Below are positions 8,716-17,361 of a stretch of 64,000 nt of DNA, piece by piece. Origin of the DNA: Isoptericola peretonis (GTDB taxonomy: Bacteria; Actinomycetota; Actinomycetes; Actinomycetales; Cellulomonadaceae); NCBI GenBank assembly GCA_023241745.1, contig JALQCY010000003.1, forward strand, positions 803,560-867,559, given 5' to 3'. Both the position numbers and the translations under genes were made by a program. The notes beneath the pieces are model-generated. The model worked only from the letters and a program-made list of their open reading frames with translations. It did no database searches and was not told the origin of the DNA. The first letter of the stretch is position 1, and every line of letters starts with the position of its first letter.

Positions 8716-8821
8716 CGCGTCCCCTCTCGGCGAGCGAGGTGCGCCCGGACTCCAGCGACCTCGTCTGACGACAAGCGTCCCTCCGGGACCCGGTACGCCC
8801 CCGGGGTATGGTGAGAGGCGT

Positions 8822-8853
8822 CCGGATTCTTGGACCGGACGTCGCGAATCCGG
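8822..8853. promoter_or_regulatory. inverted repeat before GlxA-type regulator
   Basis: CCGGATTC (8822-8829) and GAATCCGG (8846-8853) are perfect inverted copies separated by 16 bases, ending 13 bases before the start codon. It may be an operator or a 5' leader hairpin close to the ribosome site. Confidence 0.4.
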
Positions 8854-8866
8854 GGGTGGACGACTC

Positions 8867-9859
8867 ATGGCGGAGAGACTGGTCGCCGTCGTCGGCTACG
8901 CCGGCGCAGAGCTTCTCGACATCGCGTGCGTGACCTCGACGCTGGCCCTGGCGACGCGCGCCGGAGCCCGGCCGGGGTACCGGGTCGTCCTGCTCACCCC
9001 GGCGGGGGATCCCGTGGCGTGCGACTCCGGCCTGGCGCTGGCGAGCCAAGGCTCCTTGCAGCGCTGGGTCGAGCCCGTCGACACGGTCGTCGTGACGGGA
9101 GGGCTCGGCCACGAGGAGGCCGGCGCCGATCCGCTCGTCGTCACGCACGTCCGCCGTATCGCCGCGCTGAGCCGAAGGGTCGCGTCCGTCTGCACCGGGG
9201 CGACGGTCCTCGCCGCCGCCGGTCTCCTCGACGGTCGCCGCGCGACCACGCACTGGCGCTACGCGGACCGGCTCGCCGAGGACTACCCGTCCGTGCGCGT
9301 CGACCCGGCACCCATCTATGTCCGGGACGACAACGTGTACACGTCCGCCGGGGTGACCAGCGCGCTCGACCTCACGCTCGCGCTCGTCGAGGAGGACAAC
9401 GGGCCGGAGCTCGCCCGTCGGGTGGCCCGCGCGCTCGTGACCTACCTCCAGCGCCCAGGCAACCAGGCGCAGATGAGCGTGTTCACCGCTGCCCCCCAGG
9501 TCCGCGAGGCCTGCGTCCGGGCCGTGGTCGACCTCGTCGCCACGCGGCTGGACGCCGACCTCTCGCTGCCCGCCCTCGCTGCTCACGCCGGCGTGAGCCC
9601 TCGGCAGCTCACGCGGCTCTTCGTGCGGCACACCGGTCGTACGCCGGCGCGCTACGTGCGGCGGGCCCGGACCGAGGCGGCTGCTCAGCTGCTCGCGTCG
9701 ACCGACCGGACCATGAGCGCGGTCGCGCACGACTGCGGCCTCGGCTCCGCGGAGGCGCTACGGCAGGCGTTCACCGCGGAGTACGGTCTCGCGCCGTCGC
9801 AGTACCGCGCCGCTCATCGCCGCGCTGCAGCCGTCTCGCCCGGGGTCTCGCCCGCGTAG
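8867..9859 (+). CDS. GlxA-family (DJ-1/PfpI plus AraC) transcriptional regulator
   Basis: This is a 330-residue regulator. Residues 1-170 form a DJ-1/PfpI-like sensor with VVGYAGAELLDIACV at the start and the conserved nucleophile elbow ASVCTGATVLAAAGLLDGRRATTHW. Residues about 225-320 are an AraC-type double helix-turn-helix (LPALAAHAGVSPRQLTRLF and MSAVAHDCGLGSAEALRQAF). The frame extends upstream, but ATG 8867 with GGGGGTGGA before it matches family starts. The Cys in CTG is present, as in potentially ligand-responsive members. The target is unknown; it faces the membrane-protein gene divergently. Confidence 0.9.
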   Translation: MAERLVAVVGYAGAELLDIACVTSTLALATRAGARPGYRVVLLTPAGDPVACDSGLALASQGSLQRWVEPVDTVVVTGGLGHEEAGADPLVVTHVRRIAALSRRVASVCTGATVLAAAGLLDGRRATTHWRYADRLAEDYPSVRVDPAPIYVRDDNVYTSAGVTSALDLTLALVEEDNGPELARRVARALVTYLQRPGNQAQMSVFTAAPQVREACVRAVVDLVATRLDADLSLPALAAHAGVSPRQLTRLFVRHTGRTPARYVRRARTEAAAQLLASTDRTMSAVAHDCGLGSAEALRQAFTAEYGLAPSQYRAAHRRAAAVSPGVSPA

Positions 9860-9864
9860 CCGGC

Positions 9865-9883
9865 GGCTGGCGCGAAGCCAGCC
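9865..9883. terminator. hairpin between convergent regulator genes
   Basis: GGCTGGC-gcgaa-GCCAGCC is a perfect 7-bp stem just after the stop of the GlxA-type gene and before the end of the opposing GntR gene. It probably terminates one or both. Confidence 0.5.
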
Positions 9884-9957
9884 TCTCGCGCCGGGTTCGG
9901 TGCGCCGGGCGGGAAGGCCCCGGTGAGCGGCGTGCCGCGCGACGCCTCCGGGCGACG

Positions 9958-10656
9958 TCAGTCCTCGGTGACCTCGGGACCGGGCAGGGTCTCCTCGACG
10001 TCGAGGAGGTGCGCGGCCATGCGGACGCGCGCCGCCTCGGCGTCGCCGGCGGCGAGGGCACGCCAGACCGCCTCGTGGTCGCGCTGGGTACGCGCCTCGG
10101 CGCCCTCCTCGTGCAGGCCCCGCCAGAGGCGCTCGCGCGCTGTGCGCCCGGCGATCGCCTCGACGAGCGCGGTGATCACCGGGTTGCCGCCCTGGTCGGC
10201 GACGATGCGGTGGAACGCGGTGTCCGCCTCGATGAAGGCGGCATGGTCCACCGGTTCCTGCGCGAGAGTGCGTGCCGCCTGCTCGAGGACGGCGAGGGCC
10301 TGCTCCAGCGCCTCGGGGGTGATGCGGTGGGCGGCGAGCCCGGCGGCCTCGGTCTCGAGCACGCGGCGGACGGCGTGGAAGGGGCGGGCGCTCGTGTCGC
10401 CGTGCAGGTCCACGACGAACTGCAGCGACGACATGAGCCGCGCGGGGTCGAGGCTGGTCACGTACGTCCCGTCGCCCTGGCGGGTGTCGAGCACGCCGAG
10501 CACGGTGAGCGCGCGCACCCCCTCGCGCAGCGACCCGCGGGAGACGCCGAGCCGCTCCGCGAGGTCCTTCTCCACGGGGAGCCGGTCGCCGGGGCCGAGC
10601 TCGCCGCCGGTGATCATGCGGCGGACGCCGTCGACGACCTCATCGGTGCGGGACAT
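9958..10656 (-). CDS. GntR-family regulator, FadR/FCD type
   Basis: This 232-residue protein has a winged helix (residues about 5-70; RLPVEKDLAERLGVSRGSLREGVRAL) and an all-helical FCD effector domain. The domain contains the metal-ligand pattern D-x3-H in EADTAFHRIVA and later His residues (RDHEAVWRAL, MAAHLLDVEE). FCD regulators usually sense carboxylates such as sugar acids or lactate. It is divergent from a small NTF2-like protein, and no metabolic partner is adjacent, so its target is unclear. Confidence 0.88.
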   Translation of the reverse strand: MSRTDEVVDGVRRMITGGELGPGDRLPVEKDLAERLGVSRGSLREGVRALTVLGVLDTRQGDGTYVTSLDPARLMSSLQFVVDLHGDTSARPFHAVRRVLETEAAGLAAHRITPEALEQALAVLEQAARTLAQEPVDHAAFIEADTAFHRIVADQGGNPVITALVEAIAGRTARERLWRGLHEEGAEARTQRDHEAVWRALAAGDAEAARVRMAAHLLDVEETLPGPEVTED

Positions 10657-10766
10657 GCCCAGGATTATTGCCCAGATCGCGCTGAAGCCGCACCGATTCC
10701 TCCGATGAATCCGCGGACCGGGCGGTCGGCCTGCGCGTCGCCGGCCGGGTTCCTAGCCTGGGGGCC

Positions 10767-11132
10767 ATGACGAACCTGTCGCTCGATCGCCTGGTGACCC
10801 TGGAGCACGAGGGGTGGGAAGCGTTGTGCGAGGGCCGCGGCGGCGCGTTCTACGGCGCCCTCATGACGCCCGGCGCGCTCATGGTGCTCGTCGACGGCTC
10901 GGTGCTCGACCGCGACGCCGTCGTCGCCTCGCTCGACGAGGCCCCGCCGTGGGACTCGTACGAGCTGCACGACGAGCGCCGCGTCGGCCTGGGCGAGGAC
11001 GCCGCGGCGCTCGTGTACCGCGCCCGTGCGGTGCGCGACGGTGCCGCGCCGTTCGTGGCGCTCATGACGAGCACCTACGTCGTCGTCGACGGCGAACCGC
11101 GCCTGGCCCTGTACCAGCAGACGACGCTGTGA
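10767..11132 (+). CDS. NTF2/SnoaL-like (DUF4440-type) small protein
   Basis: This 121-residue protein shows the cone-shaped NTF2-like pattern: an N-terminal helix (LEHEGWEALCEG), GAFYGALMTPGALMVLVDGSVLDRDAVV, and a final antiparallel sheet (FVALMTSTYVVVDGEPRLALYQQT). Members range from enzymes to binding proteins and function cannot be assigned. The stop codon lies inside a long perfect hairpin shared with the opposing superoxide dismutase gene. Confidence 0.75.
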   Translation: MTNLSLDRLVTLEHEGWEALCEGRGGAFYGALMTPGALMVLVDGSVLDRDAVVASLDEAPPWDSYELHDERRVGLGEDAAALVYRARAVRDGAAPFVALMTSTYVVVDGEPRLALYQQTTL

Positions 11133-11188
11133 GCGCGATTTCGGGGACTATTCGTGGGCGAATAGTCCCCGAAATCGCGCTCACAGCG
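11125..11188. terminator. 30-bp perfect hairpin, bidirectional terminator
   Basis: Two perfectly complementary 30-base arms (11125-11154 and 11159-11188) are separated by TGGG. The core reads GCGATTTCGGGGACTATTCG. The left arm contains the last codons and stop of the NTF2-like gene and the right arm ends 10 bases before the sodA stop. The arm length far exceeds a minimal terminator. Confidence 0.8.
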
Positions 11189-11198
11189 CTGGGGCGGA

Positions 11199-11825
11199 TC
11201 AGGCGGGGAGGATCAGCCCGGCGGTCTGGGTGCGGGCGCGCTCGAGGCGGGCGGCGACGTCCTGCCAGTTCGCGATGTTCCACACGGCCTTGACGTAGTC
11301 GGCCTTGACGTTGAGGTAGTCGAGGTAGAAGGCGTGCTCCCACATGTCGAGCATGAACAGCGGGACGATGCCGACGGGCACGTTGGCCTGCTGGTCGAAG
11401 AGCTGGAAGATCGCGAGGCGCTGGCCGATGGAGTCCCAGCCGAGCACGGCCCAGCCGGAGCCCTGGATGCCGGTGGCGACGGCGGTGAACTGGGCCTGGA
11501 ACTTCTCGAACGAGCCGAAGGTGTCCTTGACGGCCTCGGCGAGGTCGCCCTCGGGCTGGCCGCCGCCCTCGGGGGACAGGTTGTGCCAGAACACGGTGTG
11601 GTTGGTGTGGCCGCCGAGGTTGAACGCGAGGTTCTTCTCGTGCAGGTTCACCGCGGCGAGGTCGCCGGACTCGCGGGCCTCGGCGAGCTTGTCCAGGGCC
11701 GTGTTCGCGCCCGTGACGTACGCGGCGTGGTGCTTGTCGTGGTGCAGCTCCATGATCTTGCCGCTGATGTGCGGCTCGAGGGCGCTGTAGTCGTAGGGCA
11801 GGTCGGGCAGGGTGTAGACGGACAT
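11199..11825 (-). CDS. sodA: superoxide dismutase, Fe/Mn family
   Basis: This 208-residue cytoplasmic enzyme dismutates superoxide. All four metal ligands are visible: His28 in MELHHDKHH, His in NHTVFWHNL, and Asp and His in [11 protein letters not shown]. The second-sphere Gln is in the IQGSGW position, as in Mn-type enzymes, though mycobacterial Fe enzymes share it, so the metal is not decided. ATG 11825 ([13 protein letters not shown]) is the family start; GAAGGGAA precedes it. It is a single-gene unit ending at the long hairpin. Confidence 0.97.
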   Translation of the reverse strand: MSVYTLPDLPYDYSALEPHISGKIMELHHDKHHAAYVTGANTALDKLAEARESGDLAAVNLHEKNLAFNLGGHTNHTVFWHNLSPEGGGQPEGDLAEAVKDTFGSFEKFQAQFTAVATGIQGSGWAVLGWDSIGQRLAIFQLFDQQANVPVGIVPLFMLDMWEHAFYLDYLNVKADYVKAVWNIANWQDVAARLERARTQTAGLILPA

Positions 11826-11892
11826 GTGATTCCCTTCGTCGTTGCTGGTCACGCTACGACCTGAACCCTCGTTGAGGTCAACGTGTTCCAGG

Positions 11893-13215
11893 TCACGACG
11901 CCCAGGCCGCCCCGTCCGGGAAGCGGAACTCCGCCACCGACTCCGGGCGCATCTGCGTGGAGTAGCCCGGCTCGCTCGGCACGACGTACGACACGCCCTC
12001 GCCGGCGTCCTTCACGACGCACGGGTCCGTGAAGTGCTCGTGCAGGTGGTCCACGAACTCGGTGATGCGCCCGTCCAGCGACCCGGACACGGCGACGTAG
12101 TCGAGCACGGACACGTGCTGCACCATCTCGCACAGCCCGACGCCGCCGGCGTGCGGGCACACGGGCACCCCGAACTTGGCGGCGAGCAGCAGCACCGCGA
12201 GGATCTCGTTGATGCTGGCGAGGCGCCCCGTGTCGAGCTGGCAGTAGTCGAGCGCGCCCGCCTGGAACAGCTGCTTGAACATCACGCGGTTGTGGCAGTG
12301 CTCGCCCGTCGCGACGCGCACGGGCGCGACGGCCTCGCGCACGGCGGCGTGCCCGAGCACGTCGTCGGGCGAGGTGGGCTCCTCGATCCACAGCGGGTCG
12401 AACCGCTGCAGCGCGCGCACCCACTCGATGGCCTCGGGCACGTCCCATACCTGGTTCGCGTCGATCATCAGCGTGAGGTCGGGTCCGAGCACCTCGCGGG
12501 CGATGCCGAGGCGGCGCACGTCGTCCTCCAGCCGCGCCCCGACCTTGAGCTTCACGTGGCGGTAGCCGGCGTCCACGGCCTCCTGGGTGAGGCGGCGCAG
12601 CTTGGCGTCGTCGTAGCCGAGCCAGCCGGCCGACGTCGTGTACGCGGGGTAGCCGCGACGCTCGAGGTGCGCGACGCGCTCGGCCTTGCCCGGCGCGGCG
12701 GCGCGCAGGATCTCCAGCGCCTCGTCGCGGGTGAGGGCGTCGGACAGGTAGCGCAGGTCGGCGACGTCGACCAGCTGCTCGGGCGTCAGGTCCGCGAGCA
12801 GCCGCCACAGCGGCTTGCCGGCGCGGCGTCCGGCGAGGTCCCACGCCGCGTTGAGCACCGCGGCGAGCGACAGGTGCACGACGCCCTTCTCCGGTCCGAG
12901 CCACCGCAGCTGGCTGTCGGCGGTCAGCTCGCGGTACGTGGCGCCCATGTCGCCGACGACGTCGTCCACGTCGCGCCCGACCAGGCGCTCGGCCTGGTGT
13001 CGCGCCGCCAGGGCGACGACGTCCGTGCCGCGGCCGATGGTGAACGTCAGGCCGTGGCCCGCCAGCGGCTCGCCCCGGCTGTCTGTGCCGTCGGTGCGCA
13101 GCACCACGTACACGGCCGAGTAGTCCGCGTCGGCGTTCATCGCGTCCGACCCGTCGGCCGTGCGGGAGGTCGGGAAGCGGACGTCGGTGATCTCGACATC
13201 GGTGATGGTCGGCAT
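11893..13215 (-). CDS. L-fuconate dehydratase (enolase superfamily)
   Basis: This 440-residue protein is close to characterised L-fuconate dehydratases, which convert L-fuconate to 2-keto-3-deoxy-L-fuconate. The catalytic base is in the KLKVG motif ([14 protein letters not shown]), metal ligands are in [25 protein letters not shown] and [12 protein letters not shown], and [14 protein letters not shown] supplies the second catalytic His. Start ATG 13215 has AAGAGG at good spacing; GTG 13221 is an alternative. A strong palindromic operator lies upstream, and a LacI gene ends behind it. Related substrates such as L-galactonate or D-arabinonate are possible. Confidence 0.9.
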   Translation of the reverse strand: MPTITDVEITDVRFPTSRTADGSDAMNADADYSAVYVVLRTDGTDSRGEPLAGHGLTFTIGRGTDVVALAARHQAERLVGRDVDDVVGDMGATYRELTADSQLRWLGPEKGVVHLSLAAVLNAAWDLAGRRAGKPLWRLLADLTPEQLVDVADLRYLSDALTRDEALEILRAAAPGKAERVAHLERRGYPAYTTSAGWLGYDDAKLRRLTQEAVDAGYRHVKLKVGARLEDDVRRLGIAREVLGPDLTLMIDANQVWDVPEAIEWVRALQRFDPLWIEEPTSPDDVLGHAAVREAVAPVRVATGEHCHNRVMFKQLFQAGALDYCQLDTGRLASINEILAVLLLAAKFGVPVCPHAGGVGLCEMVQHVSVLDYVAVSGSLDGRITEFVDHLHEHFTDPCVVKDAGEGVSYVVPSEPGYSTQMRPESVAEFRFPDGAAWAS

Positions 13216-13259
13216 GCGCACCTCTTCGTGGCGTCGAGAACTCGACAGGAAACATCAGA

Positions 13260-13281
13260 TGACTATCGGGAACGATAGTCA
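13260..13281. promoter_or_regulatory. palindromic operator upstream of fuconate dehydratase
   Basis: TGACTATCG-GGAA-CGATAGTCA: 9-bp perfect arms (13260-13268 and 13273-13281) in an otherwise GC-rich region, about 45 bases before the dehydratase start. It is likely bound by the LacI regulator encoded next door; the half-site CGATA recurs at other sugar promoters in the window. Confidence 0.75.
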
Positions 13282-13372
13282 GGCGGGCGCCGGGAACGCA
13301 AGGAAACGCGAGATCTCCGGCGGCCAGAGATCCGAGGATTTGCGGAGAGGGCGGGTGCCGCGCCCGCTCGGC

Positions 13373-14377
13373 TCACCGCAGGCGTCGGGTCGAGCCCCGC
13401 TCCACCAGCTGGACCGGGATCGTCACGTGCTCGCGCGGTGCGTCACTGCCGGTCATGCGTTGCTCGAGCAGGCGCACCGCGGTAGCGGCGACGGCGTCGT
13501 AGCCGGGATCGACCGAGGTGATCCCCGGAGGGACGAAGCGGGACACGCCGAGGTTGTCGAACCCGACCAGCTGGACCTCGTCGGGCAGGTGGACGCCGCG
13601 TTCGGTGAGCGCGGCGACGGCGCCGAACGCCACGGTGTCGTTGACGGCGAACACCCCGTCGAACGGCACGCCGTCGTCGAGCAGCCGGACGACGGCGTGG
13701 AAGGCGGCCTCGGAGGTGAAGTCGGGCACCGGGACGACGAGCCGCTCGCCGGGGGCGAGGCCGGCCGCTCGGTGCGCCTGCGCCCAGCCCGTCTGCCGGT
13801 CGGACTCCATCCCGGCCGACGACCCGACGGCGCCGCCGAGCGCGAGCACCCGGCGCGCGCCCCGCTCGAGCATGTGGGCCGTCGCCAGGCGGGCGCCCTC
13901 GACGTTGGCCAGGCGGACGTGGTCGAACCGCCCGGGCACCTCCCGCTCGCCCAGCAGCACGATGGGCGCCGAGGACGGGACCCGGTCGAGCTCGTCGGCG
14001 TGCAGGCCGGCCACCGAGAGGAAGACGCCGTCGTACATCTGCAGCCTCGGCAGGCTGAGCGACTCCATCTCGCTGCGGGCGTCGGCGCTCGTGCGCTCGA
14101 CGACGAGGTGCCGTCCGCCGGCCTCGATCAGGGGGGCGATCCGGTCCGCGACCTCGCCGAAGTAGTCGTGGAAGCTGGGCACGATGAGGGCGACCGTGTC
14201 GGTGCGTCCGGCGCGCAGGTGGCGGGCGGTCAGGTTGACCTCGTACCCCAGCGACTCGACGGCGGCGAGCACGCGGTCCCGGGTGGGCTCGCCCACCCGC
14301 TTGCGCCCGGTGAGCACGTTCGACACGGTCATCATCGACACGCCCGCCTCGCGCGCGACGTCGCTCATCGTGACCAT
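13373..14377 (-). CDS. LacI-family transcriptional regulator
   Basis: This 334-residue repressor has the helix-turn-helix MSDVAREAGVSMMTVSNVL at residue 4, a hinge at LRAGRTDTVALIV and a complete effector-binding domain (GVFAVNDTVAFGAV, VQLVGFDN). It lies between the fuconate dehydratase gene (same strand, downstream) and the divergent GH43-ThuA-Gfo/Idh-GH10 operon. Boxes resembling LacI operators occur before the dehydratase (13260), the GH43 gene (14470) and the LplABC importer (18617), making it the natural candidate to control all three. The inducer is unknown. Confidence 0.9.
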   Translation of the reverse strand: MVTMSDVAREAGVSMMTVSNVLTGRKRVGEPTRDRVLAAVESLGYEVNLTARHLRAGRTDTVALIVPSFHDYFGEVADRIAPLIEAGGRHLVVERTSADARSEMESLSLPRLQMYDGVFLSVAGLHADELDRVPSSAPIVLLGEREVPGRFDHVRLANVEGARLATAHMLERGARRVLALGGAVGSSAGMESDRQTGWAQAHRAAGLAPGERLVVPVPDFTSEAAFHAVVRLLDDGVPFDGVFAVNDTVAFGAVAALTERGVHLPDEVQLVGFDNLGVSRFVPPGITSVDPGYDAVAATAVRLLEQRMTGSDAPREHVTIPVQLVERGSTRRLR

Positions 14378-14469
14378 TCGGCACCTCCTGGTGTGATCCT
14401 GCCAGGCGGTCGCCGGCGACGTCGTGCCGTCCTTGACGGCGCGTGGCCGCCGTGTCAGGGTCGGGCCGG

Positions 14470-14482
14470 ATTAACGATAAAC
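14470..14482. promoter_or_regulatory. CGATAA box before the GH43-like operon
   Basis: ATTAACGATAAAC is a conspicuous A/T-rich patch in a highly GC-rich intergenic region between the divergent LacI and GH43-like genes. TTAACGATAA is partly symmetric around CG. It is probably an operator for the neighbouring LacI protein. Confidence 0.5.
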
Positions 14483-14498
14483 CGAGGAGGGCCCGACG

Positions 14499-15455
14499 AT
14501 GCGCGCCGACGACCCGTACGGCTATCTCCTCGTGCACTTCGTGGAGGACCGCGCCGGGCACGGGGAGCGGGTCCACCTCAGCCTGAGCGAGGGGGACGAC
14601 CCGCTCCGCTGGCGTCGGCTGAACGACGGCGCGCCGGTGCTCGAGACCACCGCCGGCACCGGCGGCGTGCGCGACCCGCACCTGGTGCGCCGCCCTGACG
14701 GCGAGGGGTTCCACCTCGTGGCCACCGACCTGAGGGTCTGGCGCCCCGAGGGGCCGGACTGGGAGGAGTTCCGCCGGCACGGCAGCCGGGACGTCGTCGT
14801 CTGGGACTCGCCCGACCTGCGGACCTGGTCGGCGCCGCGCCACGTGACCGTGGCACCCCCGGACGCCGGTATGGCGTGGGCGCCCGAGGCCTTCCACGAC
14901 GAGGACGCGGGCGTGTTCGTGCTGCACTTCGCCGCCGCGCTGTACGCGCCGGACGACCCGCGGCACGAGGGTGCATGCGTACCGCGGATCCTGACGACCA
15001 CCACCCGCGACTTCCGCACCTTCACCCCGGCGGAGCCGTACCTCGAGCTGCCCGGCGGGGTCATCGACATGACGGTGGTGCGGGCGGGCGACCAGGTGCA
15101 CCGGTTCGCCAAGCAGGACGACGACGCGCCCGGGTCGTGGCGGGTGTTCCACCAGGTCGGCCCCTCGCTCTTCGACCCGGGGTTCCGCACCCTCGCGACC
15201 GGGCTGGGGCAGGGCTTCGGCCCGGCGGTCGAGGGGCCGCTCGTCTTCCCGACGCACGACGGGAGCCGGTGGTACCTGTGGGTGGACCAGTACGGCCGCC
15301 CGCCCCAGGGCTACCGGGCGCTGACCACGACCGACCTCGCGTCGGGGGAGTGGGAGCCCGTACCGGACGAGGAGCTGCACCTGCCGCCGCACACCAAGCA
15401 CGGCGCCGTGCTCCCGCTCCAGCGCGGCGAGTGGAAAGGGCTTGCTCGGCTCTGA
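14499..15455 (+). CDS. GH43-like beta-propeller glycosidase
   Basis: This 318-residue protein without a signal peptide has the five-bladed propeller pattern of family 43. GVRDPHLVRR supplies the N-terminal Asp, GGVIDMTVV a mid-chain Asp and VEGPLVFPTHDG the Glu, positions that match base, pKa modulator and acid in GH43. It ends HGAVLPL, common in cytoplasmic arabinosidase- or xylosidase-like members. GAGGAGGG precedes the ATG. It heads a four-gene run with ThuA, Gfo/Idh and GH10 proteins. Specificity (arabinofuranoside, xyloside or other) cannot be decided. Confidence 0.8.
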   Translation: MRADDPYGYLLVHFVEDRAGHGERVHLSLSEGDDPLRWRRLNDGAPVLETTAGTGGVRDPHLVRRPDGEGFHLVATDLRVWRPEGPDWEEFRRHGSRDVVVWDSPDLRTWSAPRHVTVAPPDAGMAWAPEAFHDEDAGVFVLHFAAALYAPDDPRHEGACVPRILTTTTRDFRTFTPAEPYLELPGGVIDMTVVRAGDQVHRFAKQDDDAPGSWRVFHQVGPSLFDPGFRTLATGLGQGFGPAVEGPLVFPTHDGSRWYLWVDQYGRPPQGYRALTTTDLASGEWEPVPDEELHLPPHTKHGAVLPLQRGEWKGLARL

Positions 15456-15490
15456 AAGGGTCGATCGACGACACACGACGAAGGAGACGT

Positions 15491-16183
15491 ATGACGCGAC
15501 GAGCGCTCGTGGTGCGCGGCGGATGGGACGGCCATCAGCCCGAGGCGACCACGGACCTGTTCCTGCCGTTCCTGCGCGAGCAGGGGTTCGAGGTGCGGGT
15601 CGAGACGGACAACGAGGTGTACGCCGACGCGGAGGTGATGGCGGGCACCGACCTGGTGCTGCAGTGCGTCACGATGTCGCAGATCAGCGGCCCCGCGCTG
15701 ACGGGCCTCCGGGCGGCGGTGGAGGCGGGCACCGGGCTCGCCGGCTGGCACGGCGGCATCGCGGACTCCTACCGGGCGAGCTCGGACTACCTGCAGCTGG
15801 TGGGCGGGCAGTTCGCGACGCACCCGGGCAAGGAGCCGCACCTGCGGCACGGCGACCAGACCGACAACTACCTGCGGCACACCGTGGAGCTGACCGACCT
15901 GGGGCGGGAGCACCCGATCACCGCCGGGCTGGACGCCGTCGAGCTGGAGACGGAGCAGTACTGGGTGCTGCACGACGACCTCATCGACGTCCTCGCGACG
16001 ACCACGCATCCCGCGCCGGAGTGGCACCCGTGGCACCGCCCGGTGACGTCCCCCGCCGTGTGGACGCGGCAGTGGGGCGCGGGTCGCGTGTTCGTCGCGA
16101 CACCGGGCCACTCGGTGGACGTGCTGGAGCACCCGACGGTGCGGACGATCGTGGAGAGGGGACTGCTGTGGGCGAGCAGGTAG
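15491..16183 (+). CDS. ThuA-like (glutamine amidotransferase-fold) protein
   Basis: This 230-residue protein matches the ThuA family: ALVVRGGWDGHQPE at the N terminus, GWHGGIADSYR after the central strand, and late HPWHRPVTSPAVWTRQWGAGRVFVATPGHS. ThuA proteins accompany Gfo/Idh/MocA dehydrogenases and are linked to handling 3-keto sugars or 3-keto-glycosides. GAAGGAGA precedes ATG 15491. The gene overlaps the following oxidoreductase by 16 bases, implying coupled translation and a shared pathway step. Confidence 0.88.
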   Translation: MTRRALVVRGGWDGHQPEATTDLFLPFLREQGFEVRVETDNEVYADAEVMAGTDLVLQCVTMSQISGPALTGLRAAVEAGTGLAGWHGGIADSYRASSDYLQLVGGQFATHPGKEPHLRHGDQTDNYLRHTVELTDLGREHPITAGLDAVELETEQYWVLHDDLIDVLATTTHPAPEWHPWHRPVTSPAVWTRQWGAGRVFVATPGHSVDVLEHPTVRTIVERGLLWASR

Positions 16184-17361
16184 CGGGTCAGGCGGGCATC
16201 GGGACGACGAGCGCGCCGGGCGGCGGAGGGGTCGTCGGTCTCGGCATCGTGGGGCTGGGCGTCATCTCGCGCCAGTACCTGGACACGCTGGCCGGCCATC
16301 CCGGGGTGCGCGTCGCCGCCGTGACGGACCTCGACCGCTCCCGGGCGGAGGCCGTCGCCGCCGAGCTGCCGGGCGCGCGGGTGGCCGCGGACCTGGACGC
16401 GCTGGTCGCGGACGACGACGTCTCCGTGGTGCTGGACCTCACCACGCCGGGCGTGCACGCGCACGTGGCGGCGACGTGCGCCGCGGCGGGCGTCGACCGG
16501 TACGGGGAGAAGCCGCTCGCGGCGGACCTGGCCGCGTCGTTCGAGGCGATGGCGGCGGCGACGGCCGCGGGCACCCGGGTGGGGTGCGCCCCCGACACGG
16601 TGCTCGGCACGGGCGTGCAGACGGCGCGGGACGCCGTCGCGCAAGGACGGATCGGCACGCCCACGTCCGCGGTCGCGACGTGGGTCTCGCCCGGGCACGA
16701 GGCGTGGCACCCCCACCCGGACTTCTACTACGCGCCCGGGGGCGGCCCGCTGCTGGACATGGGGCCGTACTACCTCACGAGCCTGGTGCAGATCCTCGGC
16801 CCGGTGGTGTGGGTGCAGGGCGCGGCGTCGACGTCGCGCGACGAGCGCACGATCGGCTCCGGCCCGCGGGCCGGGGAGCGGGTGCCCGTGCAGGTCGCGA
16901 CGCACGTGACCGGCGTGCTGGGCCACGCGAGCGGCGCGCTGTCCACCGTGACCGTGAGCTTCGACGCGGTGGGCTCGCACGCCCGCCCCATCGAGGTGCA
17001 CGGCACCGAGGGCTCGCTCGTGGTGCCGGACCCCAACCGGTTCGACGGCGACGTCGAGCTGACGTCGCTCGGCTCGGCCGGGTGGGAGGTGCTGCCGGCG
17101 AGCGCGGGCTTCGAGGGCGCGGGTCGCGGCATCGGCCTGCTGGAGATGGTCGGGGCCGTGGGCCTGGGCGACGCGCCCGCCTCCCCGCGCGCCGGCGGCG
17201 ACGTGGGGCTGCACGTCATGGAGGTCATGACCGGCCTGCTCGCCTCCGCCGACGACGGCGGGCGCGTCGCCATGACGACGTCCCCCGCCGTCCCGCCGCT
17301 CGTGCCGCTCACGGCCGCCGCGACCTGGCGGGGCGTCCCCGACGTGGCGGGCGCGGCATGA
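16168..17361 (+). CDS. Gfo/Idh/MocA-family NAD(P)-dependent oxidoreductase
   Basis: This 397-residue protein has a Rossmann fold (GIVGLGVISRQYLDTL at about residue 22), the EKPL motif (YGEKPLAAD), and the C-terminal substrate half with GGGPLLDMGPYYLTSLVQ. Such enzymes oxidise ring hydroxyls or isomerise sugars. The GTG start 16168 lies inside the ThuA gene and has GAGAGGGGA in front; its stop overlaps the GH10 start by four bases. A plausible job is making or consuming a 3-keto intermediate together with ThuA, which is inference from family context. Confidence 0.88.
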   Translation: MGEQVAGQAGIGTTSAPGGGGVVGLGIVGLGVISRQYLDTLAGHPGVRVAAVTDLDRSRAEAVAAELPGARVAADLDALVADDDVSVVLDLTTPGVHAHVAATCAAAGVDRYGEKPLAADLAASFEAMAAATAAGTRVGCAPDTVLGTGVQTARDAVAQGRIGTPTSAVATWVSPGHEAWHPHPDFYYAPGGGPLLDMGPYYLTSLVQILGPVVWVQGAASTSRDERTIGSGPRAGERVPVQVATHVTGVLGHASGALSTVTVSFDAVGSHARPIEVHGTEGSLVVPDPNRFDGDVELTSLGSAGWEVLPASAGFEGAGRGIGLLEMVGAVGLGDAPASPRAGGDVGLHVMEVMTGLLASADDGGRVAMTTSPAVPPLVPLTAAATWRGVPDVAGAA

